DNA of 28,837 nucleotides, from the NCBI GenBank assembly GCA_900547345.1, contig URGG01000015.1:1-28837 (forward strand), written 5' to 3'. Shown here in pieces: positions 22,281 to 28,837 of this stretch (position 1 is the first letter of the stretch; each line of letters opens with the position of its first letter). Origin of the DNA: an uncultured Collinsella sp. (GTDB lineage: Bacteria > Actinomycetota > Coriobacteriia > Coriobacteriales > Coriobacteriaceae). The notes beneath the pieces are model-generated. The model ran no database searches and had not been told where the DNA came from. It worked only from the letters and a program-made list of their open reading frames with translations. The translations under genes were made by a program, and so were the position numbers.

Positions 22281-23843
22281 CTACTTGCCGTCGTCGTCCT
22301 CGGCTTCTTCTCTTGCATAGAGCTCCAGCATGCGGCGGCGGTATTCGCGCACGGCGAGCTTGGCGCGCTCCAGGCGGCGACGCTCACGCGGAGTCAGCTC
22401 GGACAGGTCGACCTCGTCTCCATAGGTCTTATCGGCAAGAAGATGTGCCGCGTCCACAATACGGGCATCGATATGGCCGCTCGCCGCCTCGGCGGAAAGA
22501 CGCTCGGCAATCGTATCGAGCGTAGGCAGGCCCTCGAATACGCGACCGTGACCATGCGAGGTCAGCAGCTCGTGCTCGCGTGCGAGCAGGCTCGCCAAAT
22601 CGTGATGGGCGCGCAGGATGTCGAACGCATCGGATGGATGCTCGGCAACCTCTGCCACGGCGGCGACCGGTGCGGCGTCGACCACGCGGTAGAAGAGCTG
22701 AGCAAGCAATGGCATCAAGAACACCGTGATGGCGCCGGCGGCAACCATAACCGACGCGATGTCTTGCGACAGCGCGCCCGCGTTGACGGCAACGCTCGTA
22801 ACGGCAACGATGATCGGTAGCGCCGTGGTGCAGTACAGGGCCACGGTAATGCGGCCATACGCCGACACATCGCGCGTCGCGGGACAAATGCCCATAGAGA
22901 TGAGAATGGGCACGGCACGAATAATCAGCAACGCCACGATAAAACCCGCGAGCAAGCCCGGGCGCGACACCACGGCCGTCAGATCGATCTTTGCGCCCGA
23001 TACAGTAAAGAACACCGGAATCAAAAAGCCGTAGGCCAGGCCGTCGAGCTTGGTCTCGAGCGTATGGTTACCCTCGGGGATGATATAGCGCAGGACAAAG
23101 CCGGCGGCAAAAGAACCCAACACGATGTCGAGGTCAAAGATGGCCGAGAACGCCACGAGCGTGACCAGGATGAGCACCGTCAGGCGCACGAAGGTCTGCG
23201 ACGTGGTGTCGGCGCGCTCCTCGACAAACGAAAAGAAGCGGCTGCCGACGCGCTTGGAGCGGCTTGGGACCACGGCCAGCAACACGCAAACCACCGCAAA
23301 CAAGCCAAGGATTACGAGCGTTTGGATGCCGCTGCGAGCAGACAGCAGCACCGACATGGCGAGCACGGGACCGAGCTCGCCCCAAGTGCCATACGCGAGA
23401 ATCGAGTCGCCCACACGCGTGCCGGTGAGCGAGCGCTCACGCATGATGGGCACGAGCGTGCCGAGCGCCGTAGAAGTGAGGGCAAGCGTCACGGCGATAC
23501 CGTCGAAATGACTGACCGAGAACCACGGGGTAAAGCGCACGGCAAGCCAGGCGATACCAAACGTGACGACCCACGTCGCCAAGCCGTAGCGCCCCTCGAC
23601 GCCCGTGATGCTCTTGGGGTCGATCTCAAAGCCGGCAAGCAGGAACAAAAAGGCCAGGCCGAGCTCGGACACCAGCGACACCTCGGCATCCACATGGATA
23701 AGGCCGAGCATATGCGGGCCCAGCACCGCACCGAACACGAGCAAAAAGACCGTCTCGGGAACGGGTTTTCCAGGAATCGCCGAGGCGATGAAGGGGCTTG
23801 CAAAGGCCACGAGTGCGATGATGGCGAGCGAAGCGAATGCCAT
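22281..23843 (-). CDS. CPA2-type cation:proton antiporter
   Basis: A 520-residue membrane protein with roughly 11-13 hydrophobic segments over residues 1-395, then a charged soluble tail of about 125 residues rich in Arg, Glu and Asp (ending EEAEDDDGK). GPHMLGLIHVDAEV, ELGLAFLFLLAGFEID and LALTSTALGTLVPIMRE are hallmarks of Kef/NapA-like CPA2 exchangers. Where KefB/C have an FQDL motif this protein reads TWGELGP, with Glu in place of Asp, as in an actinobacterial subgroup. The tail lacks a visible TrkA-N nucleotide loop (GxGxxG), so gating differs from KefC. The ATG follows AAAGG. Likely role: Na+ or K+/H+ exchange in pH homeostasis; the ion is not determinable. Confidence 0.88.
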   Translation of the reverse strand: MAFASLAIIALVAFASPFIASAIPGKPVPETVFLLVFGAVLGPHMLGLIHVDAEVSLVSELGLAFLFLLAGFEIDPKSITGVEGRYGLATWVVTFGIAWLAVRFTPWFSVSHFDGIAVTLALTSTALGTLVPIMRERSLTGTRVGDSILAYGTWGELGPVLAMSVLLSARSGIQTLVILGLFAVVCVLLAVVPSRSKRVGSRFFSFVEERADTTSQTFVRLTVLILVTLVAFSAIFDLDIVLGSFAAGFVLRYIIPEGNHTLETKLDGLAYGFLIPVFFTVSGAKIDLTAVVSRPGLLAGFIVALLIIRAVPILISMGICPATRDVSAYGRITVALYCTTALPIIVAVTSVAVNAGALSQDIASVMVAAGAITVFLMPLLAQLFYRVVDAAPVAAVAEVAEHPSDAFDILRAHHDLASLLAREHELLTSHGHGRVFEGLPTLDTIAERLSAEAASGHIDARIVDAAHLLADKTYGDEVDLSELTPRERRRLERAKLAVREYRRRMLELYAREEAEDDDGK

Positions 23844-24027
23844 GTGATGCCTTTCTCTTGTTTGCGCTTCACTGTAGCACCCTCGCCGTCCTCAACGCAC
23901 CGCGAGCTGTCGTATCATAGTGAGGTTTACAAACATGTGGCTCAAGGCGACCGCAGGGCAGACCCCGCAAACCGACCGCTGCCGCATACCGTACCGTACG
24001 CCCAACCGATCAGGAAGGCAGGAACCA
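23844..24027 (+). promoter_or_regulatory. upstream region of purL
   Basis: The 184-bp divergent gap between the antiporter gene and purL holds a possible plus-strand -10, TATCAT (23913-23918), with a weak -35. I looked for a purine riboswitch core and did not find one. Confidence 0.3.
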
Positions 24028-27000
24028 ATGGTCTCTCGTATCTACGTGGAGAAGAAACCCGGGTTCGACGTCGAGGCTCAGCAGCTCAAGGGCGAGCTGA
24101 CCGAAATTCTCGGCATCAAGGGCATCGAGGCCCTGAGGATCATCAACCGCTACGACGTCGAGGGCATCGACGAGGAGCTTTTCCGCTCCTGCGTGCCGAC
24201 CGTCTTTAGCGAGCCCCAGGTCGATGTGACCTACGACGAACTCCCCGCAAGCGATGGCGCCGTCTTTGCCGTCGAATTCCTGCCTGGCCAGTTTGACCAG
24301 CGCGCCGACTCCGCCAGCGAGTGCGTGCAGCTCATCAGCCAGGGCGAGCGCCCCGCCGTGCGCTCCGCCAAGGTCTATATGATCTCGGGCGCCCTGGACG
24401 AGGCCGCCATCGAGGCCATCAAGCACTACGTGGTGAACCCCGTCGAGGCGCGCATCGCCTCGCTCGACCTGCCCGAAACGCTGTACATGGAGACACCCGA
24501 GCCGCAGCCCGTCGAAGTGCTCGACGGTTTCCGCGAGCTCGACGAGGCCGGCCTTGCCGCCTTTATCACCGAGCGCGGCCTTGCCATGGACGAGGCGGAC
24601 ATCGCCTTCTGTCAGCAGTACTTCCGCGATGAGGACCGCGACCCCACCATCACCGAGATCCGCGTGATCGACACCTACTGGTCCGACCACTGCCGCCACA
24701 CCACCTTCGGCACCGTCCTGGATGACGTGACGATCGATGACGCCGTGGTGCAGCAGGCCTTCGACCGCTACATGGAGATGCGCCACGAGCTCGGTCGCGA
24801 CGCCAAGCCCGTCTGCCTCATGGACATGGGCACCATCGGCGCCAAGTACCTCAAGAAGACCGGCGTCATGACCGATGTCGACGAATCCGAGGAGATCAAC
24901 GCCTGCACCGTCAAGGTGAAGGTCGATGTCGATGGCGAGGACCAGGACTGGCTGTTCCTGTTTAAAAACGAGACCCACAATCACCCGACCGAGATCGAGC
25001 CCTTCGGCGGTGCCGCCACCTGCGTGGGCGGCGCCATCCGCGACCCGCTCTCGGGCCGCAGCTATGTGTACCAGGCTATGCGCGTCACCGGTGCCGGCGA
25101 CCCCACCGTCCCGGTTTCCGAGACGCTCGAGGGCAAGCTGCCGCAGCGCAAGCTCGTGACCACTGCTGCCGCCGGCTACTCCAGCTACGGCAACCAGATC
25201 GGCCTTGCCACCGGTCAAGTCAACGAACTCTATCACCCCGGTTACGTGGCCAAGCGCATGGAAGTTGGCGCCGTCGTGGGCGCTACCCCGGCAAACCACG
25301 TTCGTCGCGAGTGCCCCGCCCCCACCGACAAGATCATCCTGCTGGGCGGCCGCACCGGCCGTGACGGCATCGGTGGCGCCACCGGCTCCTCCAAGACCCA
25401 GAACACCGAGTCCATCGAGACCTCGGGTGCCGAGGTCCAGAAGGGCAACGCCCCGGTCGAGCGCAAGCTGCAGCGTCTGTTCCGTCGCGGCGATGCCTGC
25501 CGTCTGATCAAGCGCTGCAACGACTTTGGCGCCGGCGGCGTCTCGGTCGCCGTGGGCGAGCTTGCCGACGGCCTGTATGTCGACCTTGATACCGTAACCA
25601 AGAAGTACGACGGCCTGGACGGCACCGAACTCGCCATTTCCGAGTCCCAGGAGCGCATGGCCTGCGCCGTCGCCGACGGTGACGTCGAGGAGTTCATGGG
25701 CTACGCCGCCGAGGAGAACCTGGAGGCAACCGTCATCGCCGAGGTTACCGCCGAGCCGCGCATGCGCATGGCCTGGAACGGCGTTGCCATCGTCGATCTG
25801 TCCCGCGAGTTCCTCAACTCCAACGGTGCGCCCAAGCACCAGGTCGCCCACGTCTGCGCCCGCAGCGTGTGGCAGCCCAGCTGGGCCGGCACCACGCTTG
25901 CCGAGCGCATGACCTCGCTTGTCACCGACCTCAACGTCGCCTCCAACAAGGGCCTTTCCGAGCGCTTTGACTCCACCATCGGTGCCGCGACCGTGCTCAT
26001 GCCCTTTGGCGGCAAGACGCAGCTCACCCCGAGCTCTGCCATGGTCGCCAAGTTCCCCGTGGACGGCGAGACCACCACGGCGAGCGCCATGGCATGGGGC
26101 TTCAACCCCTATCTGATGGAGGCCGATCAGTTTGCGGGCGCTTACCTGTCCGTGGTCGAGTCCATTGCCAAGCTCGTTGCCGCCGGCTTTGAGCACAAGC
26201 GCGCCTACCTCTCCTTCCAGGAGTACTTTGAGCGCCTGCGCACCGAGGCCGAGCGTTGGGGCAAGCCCATGGCGGCCGTCCTGGGCGCCCTCATGGCCCA
26301 GGTCGACCTGGGTGCCGGCGCCATCGGCGGCAAGGATTCCATGAGCGGCTCGTTTGAGGACGAGGCCGGCGAGCTCAACGTTCCGCCGACCCTGATCAGC
26401 TTCGCTGTCGCCGTGGGCAAGGCGGCCCGCGCCGTCTCCCCCGAGTTCAAGGGTCTCACGCATCGCGTCGTCCGTATCGCCCCCGCCACCTATGGCGAGG
26501 ACTACCGTCCCGATGCCCAGCAGCTGCTCGCCGCATTTGACGCCGTCGAGGCGCTCACCGCCACCGGCGACGCCCTGGCCGTCTCCACGCCCGGCTACGG
26601 CTGCGGCGCCGAGAGCCTCTTTAAGATGTGCGTCGGCAACCAAATCGGTATCGAGCTTGCTGAGGATGTGGACGTGGAGAGCCTCTTCACCCCGCTCTAT
26701 GGCAGCTTTATCGTCGAGCTCGCCGAGGATGCCGAGCTGCCCGAGGTCGCCGACGGCGTTGTCGTCGAGCCCCTGGGCACCACTGTCGAGGGCTATGTCA
26801 TCGACACCGGCTCCGAGGTCATTGAGCTCGCCGAGCTCCAGGAGGCCTGGGAAAGCGGCATCGAGGGCGTCTTTGTCTACCGCAGCGCCGGCGAGACCCC
26901 CGAGGTCGAGACCATCGACTTCCGTGCCAAGGACATCCATGTGTACAGCGGTGCCAAGATCGCCCGTCCGCGCGTGATTATCCCCGTGTTCCCCGGTAAC

Positions 27001-27768
27001 AACTGCGAGTACGATAGCGCCCGCGCTTTCCGCGCCGCCGGTGCCGAGGCCGACACCTTCGTGATCAACAACCTCACACCCGAGGCCGTCGCCGAGAGCA
27101 CCCACGAGCTTGCCCGCCGCATCCGTGCAAGCCAGATTGTCATGATCCCCGGCGGCTTCTCGGGCGGTGACGAGCCCGATGGCTCTGCCAAGTTCATCAC
27201 GGCGTTCTTCCGCGCTCCCGAGGTCACCGAGGCAGTCCGTGACCTGCTCAAGGCCCGCGACGGCCTGATGCTGGGCATCTGCAACGGCTTCCAGGCCCTG
27301 GTCAAGCTCGGCCTGGTGCCCTACGGCGACATCGTCGACGCCACGCCCGATGCGCCCACGTTGACGTTCAACACCATCGGTCGCCACCAGAGCCGTCTGG
27401 TGCGCACCCGTATCTCGTCCAACCTGTCCCCGTGGCTGTCGCAGTGTAGCCTCGACGACCCCTACACCGTCGCCATCAGCCACGGCGAGGGCCGCTTTGT
27501 CGCCAACGATGAAGTGCTCGCCCAGCTCATCGCCAACGGTCAGGTCGCCACGCAGTACGTGGGCGAAGACGGCAAGCCCAGCATGGATCTCTCCGTCAAC
27601 CCCAACGGCTCCGCACTCGCCATCGAGGGCATCACGAGCCCCGACGGCCACGTGCTCGGCAAGATGGGTCACACGGAACGCGCCGGCGCGGGCCTGTACA
27701 AGAACACCTTCGGCAACACCTACCAGCCCCTCTTCGAAGGCGGTGTCGACTACTTCCGCACGAAGTAG
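24028..27768 (+). CDS. purL: phosphoribosylformylglycinamidine synthase, single-chain
   Basis: A 1246-residue enzyme converting FGAR, glutamine and ATP to FGAM in purine synthesis. It has an N-terminal PurS-like region, a first synthetase half with SDHCRHTTFGTV and KNETHNHPTEIEPFGGAATC, a second AIRS-like half (GGKDSMSGSF), and a C-terminal glutamine amidotransferase with FPGNNCEYD (988-996), GICNGFQ (nucleophile Cys1085) and SHGEGRF (His1152, Glu1154). Size and motif spelling fit the clostridial-type large PurL rather than the PurS/L/Q split used by most actinobacteria. The ATG at 24028 follows GCAGGAACCA; the open frame extends upstream to 23920 without homology. It stands alone with a terminator after it; other pur genes are not in the window. 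Confidence 0.95.
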   Translation: MVSRIYVEKKPGFDVEAQQLKGELTEILGIKGIEALRIINRYDVEGIDEELFRSCVPTVFSEPQVDVTYDELPASDGAVFAVEFLPGQFDQRADSASECVQLISQGERPAVRSAKVYMISGALDEAAIEAIKHYVVNPVEARIASLDLPETLYMETPEPQPVEVLDGFRELDEAGLAAFITERGLAMDEADIAFCQQYFRDEDRDPTITEIRVIDTYWSDHCRHTTFGTVLDDVTIDDAVVQQAFDRYMEMRHELGRDAKPVCLMDMGTIGAKYLKKTGVMTDVDESEEINACTVKVKVDVDGEDQDWLFLFKNETHNHPTEIEPFGGAATCVGGAIRDPLSGRSYVYQAMRVTGAGDPTVPVSETLEGKLPQRKLVTTAAAGYSSYGNQIGLATGQVNELYHPGYVAKRMEVGAVVGATPANHVRRECPAPTDKIILLGGRTGRDGIGGATGSSKTQNTESIETSGAEVQKGNAPVERKLQRLFRRGDACRLIKRCNDFGAGGVSVAVGELADGLYVDLDTVTKKYDGLDGTELAISESQERMACAVADGDVEEFMGYAAEENLEATVIAEVTAEPRMRMAWNGVAIVDLSREFLNSNGAPKHQVAHVCARSVWQPSWAGTTLAERMTSLVTDLNVASNKGLSERFDSTIGAATVLMPFGGKTQLTPSSAMVAKFPVDGETTTASAMAWGFNPYLMEADQFAGAYLSVVESIAKLVAAGFEHKRAYLSFQEYFERLRTEAERWGKPMAAVLGALMAQVDLGAGAIGGKDSMSGSFEDEAGELNVPPTLISFAVAVGKAARAVSPEFKGLTHRVVRIAPATYGEDYRPDAQQLLAAFDAVEALTATGDALAVSTPGYGCGAESLFKMCVGNQIGIELAEDVDVESLFTPLYGSFIVELAEDAELPEVADGVVVEPLGTTVEGYVIDTGSEVIELAELQEAWESGIEGVFVYRSAGETPEVETIDFRAKDIHVYSGAKIARPRVIIPVFPGNNCEYDSARAFRAAGAEADTFVINNLTPEAVAESTHELARRIRASQIVMIPGGFSGGDEPDGSAKFITAFFRAPEVTEAVRDLLKARDGLMLGICNGFQALVKLGLVPYGDIVDATPDAPTLTFNTIGRHQSRLVRTRISSNLSPWLSQCSLDDPYTVAISHGEGRFVANDEVLAQLIANGQVATQYVGEDGKPSMDLSVNPNGSALAIEGITSPDGHVLGKMGHTERAGAGLYKNTFGNTYQPLFEGGVDYFRTK

Positions 27769-27871
27769 TTACTGCCACGCGAGGTAGTTGCCGCTGCATG
27801 AGGTGGCTGCTCGGGAGGGTGGCGTGCGACCGCCCGTCGGTGGGACCGGGGGTTTGATGCCCGAAAACAAC

Positions 27872-27919
27872 AAGGGCGACGTCAGGAACGGAAGTTTGGT
27901 ACCTGGTGTCGCCCTTTTT
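27872..27919 (+). terminator. Rho-independent terminator of purL
   Basis: AAGGGCGAC (27872-27880) pairs with GTCGCCCTT (27908-27916), followed by TTT. An inner CAGG/CCTG pair partly closes the 27-nt loop. It lies about 100 nt after the purL stop. Confidence 0.7.
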
Positions 27920-28097
27920 GCGGCCAACTTGCGGAGTTTGGCATCGAATGGTGCCAAGTTTGGCAGTTTGGTACCCTGCCTTGGTCAAATTGCGAAGTTT
28001 GGTACCTGAAAACTTGCACGTACGAATTTCTGACCTGGTGTTTCTTCGGAGTCGAGGTACCAAACTGCGGTTTTTGGCCGAATTCGGGGTACCAAAC
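27892..28097. repeat. cluster of GTTTGGTACC motifs in both orientations
   Basis: GTTTGGTACC occurs at 27894, 27966 and 27997 on the plus strand, and as GGTACCAAAC at 28056 and 28088. Variants AGTTTGGCA occur at about 27935 and 27957. The spacing is irregular (72, 31, 59 and 32 nt), so it is not a CRISPR. No gene is supportable between 27769 and 28176; small open frames on both strands merely read through the repeats. Confidence 0.7.
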
Positions 28098-28176
28098 TTC
28101 CGATCCTGGAAGAGGGCAGGTGCCATATCGCGGATCTTGTCCGAGAAAGATGGATACCGGTTCATCGGGCGGTAGG

Positions 28177-28343
28177 GCTGTGGTTGTGGTCTCCTTGTCG
28201 ACGGCGCCAGATGGATCGTCGAGGTCGTCGCGCGGCACTGCCCCGGGGTCGAGTGCGCTGTGGATCCGCTCTATGTGGTGCAGTGGGTGACCGACGTGCT
28301 CGACGAGACCCGCAGGGAGGCGTGGCGCGGCTGCGAAGGCTGA
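28177..28343 (+). pseudogene. fragment of an ISL3-like transposase, frameshifted
   Basis: From 28197 one frame reads VDGARWIVEVVARHC and, after a short gap, DPLYVVQWVTDVLDETRR then EAWRGCEG and a stop at 28341-28343. The D-P-x-x-V-V-x-W...D-x-L-D-E-x-R-R-x-A-W pattern is that of the DDE core of actinobacterial ISL3-family transposases. Just before it, AVVVVS (28177-28194) continues the similarity in another reading frame, showing a frameshift. Neither the N-terminal nor the C-terminal part was found, and no terminal inverted repeats are evident. It is an old, decayed insertion. The family call is from memory of the motif, not a search. Confidence 0.6.
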
Positions 28344-28460
28344 GGGTTCTCGCCTGGGCCTACCTTCTGCACCGCCGCTGCCGCAAAGCCGCCGCCGAAG
28401 ACCGCAGCCAGACCTTCGAAAATGTCAACGAGTGACGACGCCCCTGGCAAAAAGTCGCCC
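28344..28460. other. gene-free sequence after the transposase remnant
   Basis: Nothing recognisable. The GC-rich part to about 28437 may be further decayed insertion sequence. The right end runs into the CGGGCTACGG repeat family. Confidence 0.4.
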
Positions 28461-28560
28461 CGGGCTACGGTGTTGTATGCAGCAAACTTTGTAGTATAGA
28501 GCAAAAAAGCAGGTCATTGCTTAGCATCTATTTGTCAACATGAGCTAACACCGTAGCCCG
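28461..28560. repeat. 100-bp element with perfect 14-bp inverted ends
   Basis: CGGGCTACGGTGTT (28461-28474) and its exact complement (28547-28560) enclose 72 nt of clearly AT-richer sequence. The flanks also match in opposite orientation (runs of A next to GTCGCCC on the left, and of T next to GCGGGT when the right side is read in reverse), so it is a head-to-head pair of a longer repeat unit. It looks like a miniature inverted-repeat element or an inverted duplication; no coding sequence is present. Confidence 0.7.
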
Positions 28561-28594
28561 ACCCGCAAAAATGACGAAGGCGCGCAGTTGCCCT

Positions 28595-28700
28595 GACAAA
28601 AAAAGCGCCTCGGGCTGCGAGTTGTACTCGGGTGTGTGGCGAAAAGGCACCTCGGGCTACGGGCTGTGCTTGAAAAACGGCAAAAGAGCGCGTTGTTCTG
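28595..28700 (+). repeat. degenerate direct repeats of the CGGGCTACGG family
   Basis: Units starting near 28595 (GACAAAAAAAGCGCCTCGGG...), 28638 (GGCGAAAAGGCACCTCGGGC...) and more weakly 28679 share the pattern gnCAAAAn-GCGCCTCGGGCT-CGnGnTGT with the left flank of the 100-bp element at 28446. The interval is about 40 nt. Function is unknown. They lie in the region downstream of the murB-like gene. Confidence 0.55.
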
Positions 28701-28736
28701 TGGATACTCTCGGGCCCCCTGCGAATTGCTGCCAGG

Positions 28737-28837
28737 CTACTGCCACAGCCTCACTTCGGGCTCCAGTTCCACGCCGGTGGTCTGGCGAACGCGGCGCTGC
28801 ACTTCGGCGATGAGTGCTAGCACGTCGGCGGCGGTGG
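28737..28837 (-). CDS. murB: C-terminal end of UDP-N-acetylmuramate dehydrogenase (partial)
   Basis: On the minus strand the window edge cuts into a gene whose last 33 residues read TAADVLALIAEVQRR, VRQTTGVELEPEV and RLWQ before a TAG at 28737-28739. The D-V-L-x-L-I-x-x-V-Q-x-x-V...G-V-x-L-E-P-E-V pattern is the C-terminus of MurB, which reduces UDP-GlcNAc-enolpyruvate in peptidoglycan synthesis. Only the end is present, so the call rests on this short but characteristic segment. No clear terminator follows it before the repeat region. Confidence 0.75.
   Translation of the reverse strand, partial: TAADVLALIAEVQRRVRQTTGVELEPEVRLWQ

Noticed and set aside
23844..24027. Purine riboswitch upstream of purL
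   Set aside because: No conserved loop motifs or three-way junction stems were recognisable.
24010..27672. Very long minus-strand frame opposite purL
   Set aside because: A high-GC shadow of purL: low-complexity Gly/Asp/Leu composition, no motifs, no ribosome site.
27894..28097. GTTTGGTACC cluster as a possible CRISPR array
   Set aside because: Repeats are only 10 nt, occur in both orientations and have irregular spacers; no cas gene nearby.
27632..28238. Minus-strand frames of 118-177 codons reading through the repeats after purL
   Set aside because: Their apparent amino acid repeats come only from the DNA motif; no starts with ribosome sites and no family resemblance.
28571..28813. 80-codon plus-strand frame near the right end
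   Set aside because: Overlaps the murB-like 3' end on the other strand and the repeat units; no supporting signal.

Overview
The window is about 60 % GC, densely packed and mostly core metabolism. It looks like a chromosomal stretch of a Gram-positive actinobacterium of the class Coriobacteriia, with Collinsella or a close relative as my best guess. The reasons are the recJ-helicase fusion beside a bifunctional relA/spoT, the single-chain clostridial-type PurL, the Tat-type lipoprotein signals on the LivK proteins and the overall codon use. The taxonomic call is inference; no rRNA gene is visible. Almost every gene lies on the minus strand. The exceptions are a BASS-family transporter, hom, purL and a transposase remnant.

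Reading left to right: 1-371 is gene-free with several inverted repeats and a motif resembling actinobacterial rRNA leader/spacer sequence on the minus strand. At 372-1556 is the translation operon infC-rpmI-rplT (minus), preceded by a structured leader ending in a terminator-like hairpin; infC appears to start at a rare AUA codon. A tRNA-Leu(CAA) gene follows at 2003-2089, and its 3' end plus terminator is duplicated 184 bp away. Next come a transglutaminase-like protein, a 93-nt nested hairpin and a class II fructose-bisphosphate aldolase. The probable operon recJ-helicase / relA-spoT / metallo-beta-lactamase hydrolase occupies 4880-11315 and links DNA repair with the stringent response.

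At 11592-14099 are a bile-acid:sodium-symporter-family transporter and a coupled pair, cutC and a GalT/HIT-like DUF4931-type gene. A complete branched-chain amino acid ABC importer (livK-livK-livH-livM-livG-livF) fills 14275-20574 and carries two similar substrate-binding lipoproteins. Divergent from it is homoserine dehydrogenase, so amino acid uptake and aspartate-family synthesis sit side by side. A CPA2-type cation/proton antiporter and the large purL follow.

The last kilobase (27769-28736) holds no intact gene. It contains a purL terminator, a cluster of GTTTGGTACC motifs in both orientations, a frameshifted piece of an ISL3-like transposase, and degenerate CGGGCTACGG repeats including a 100-bp inverted-repeat element. 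The right edge cuts into the 3' end of a minus-strand gene that looks like murB.

I see no CRISPR array, prophage, toxin-antitoxin pair or clear novel defence system. The most unusual items are the RecJ-helicase fusion, the infC start and leader, the duplicated tRNA end and the repeat-rich right end.
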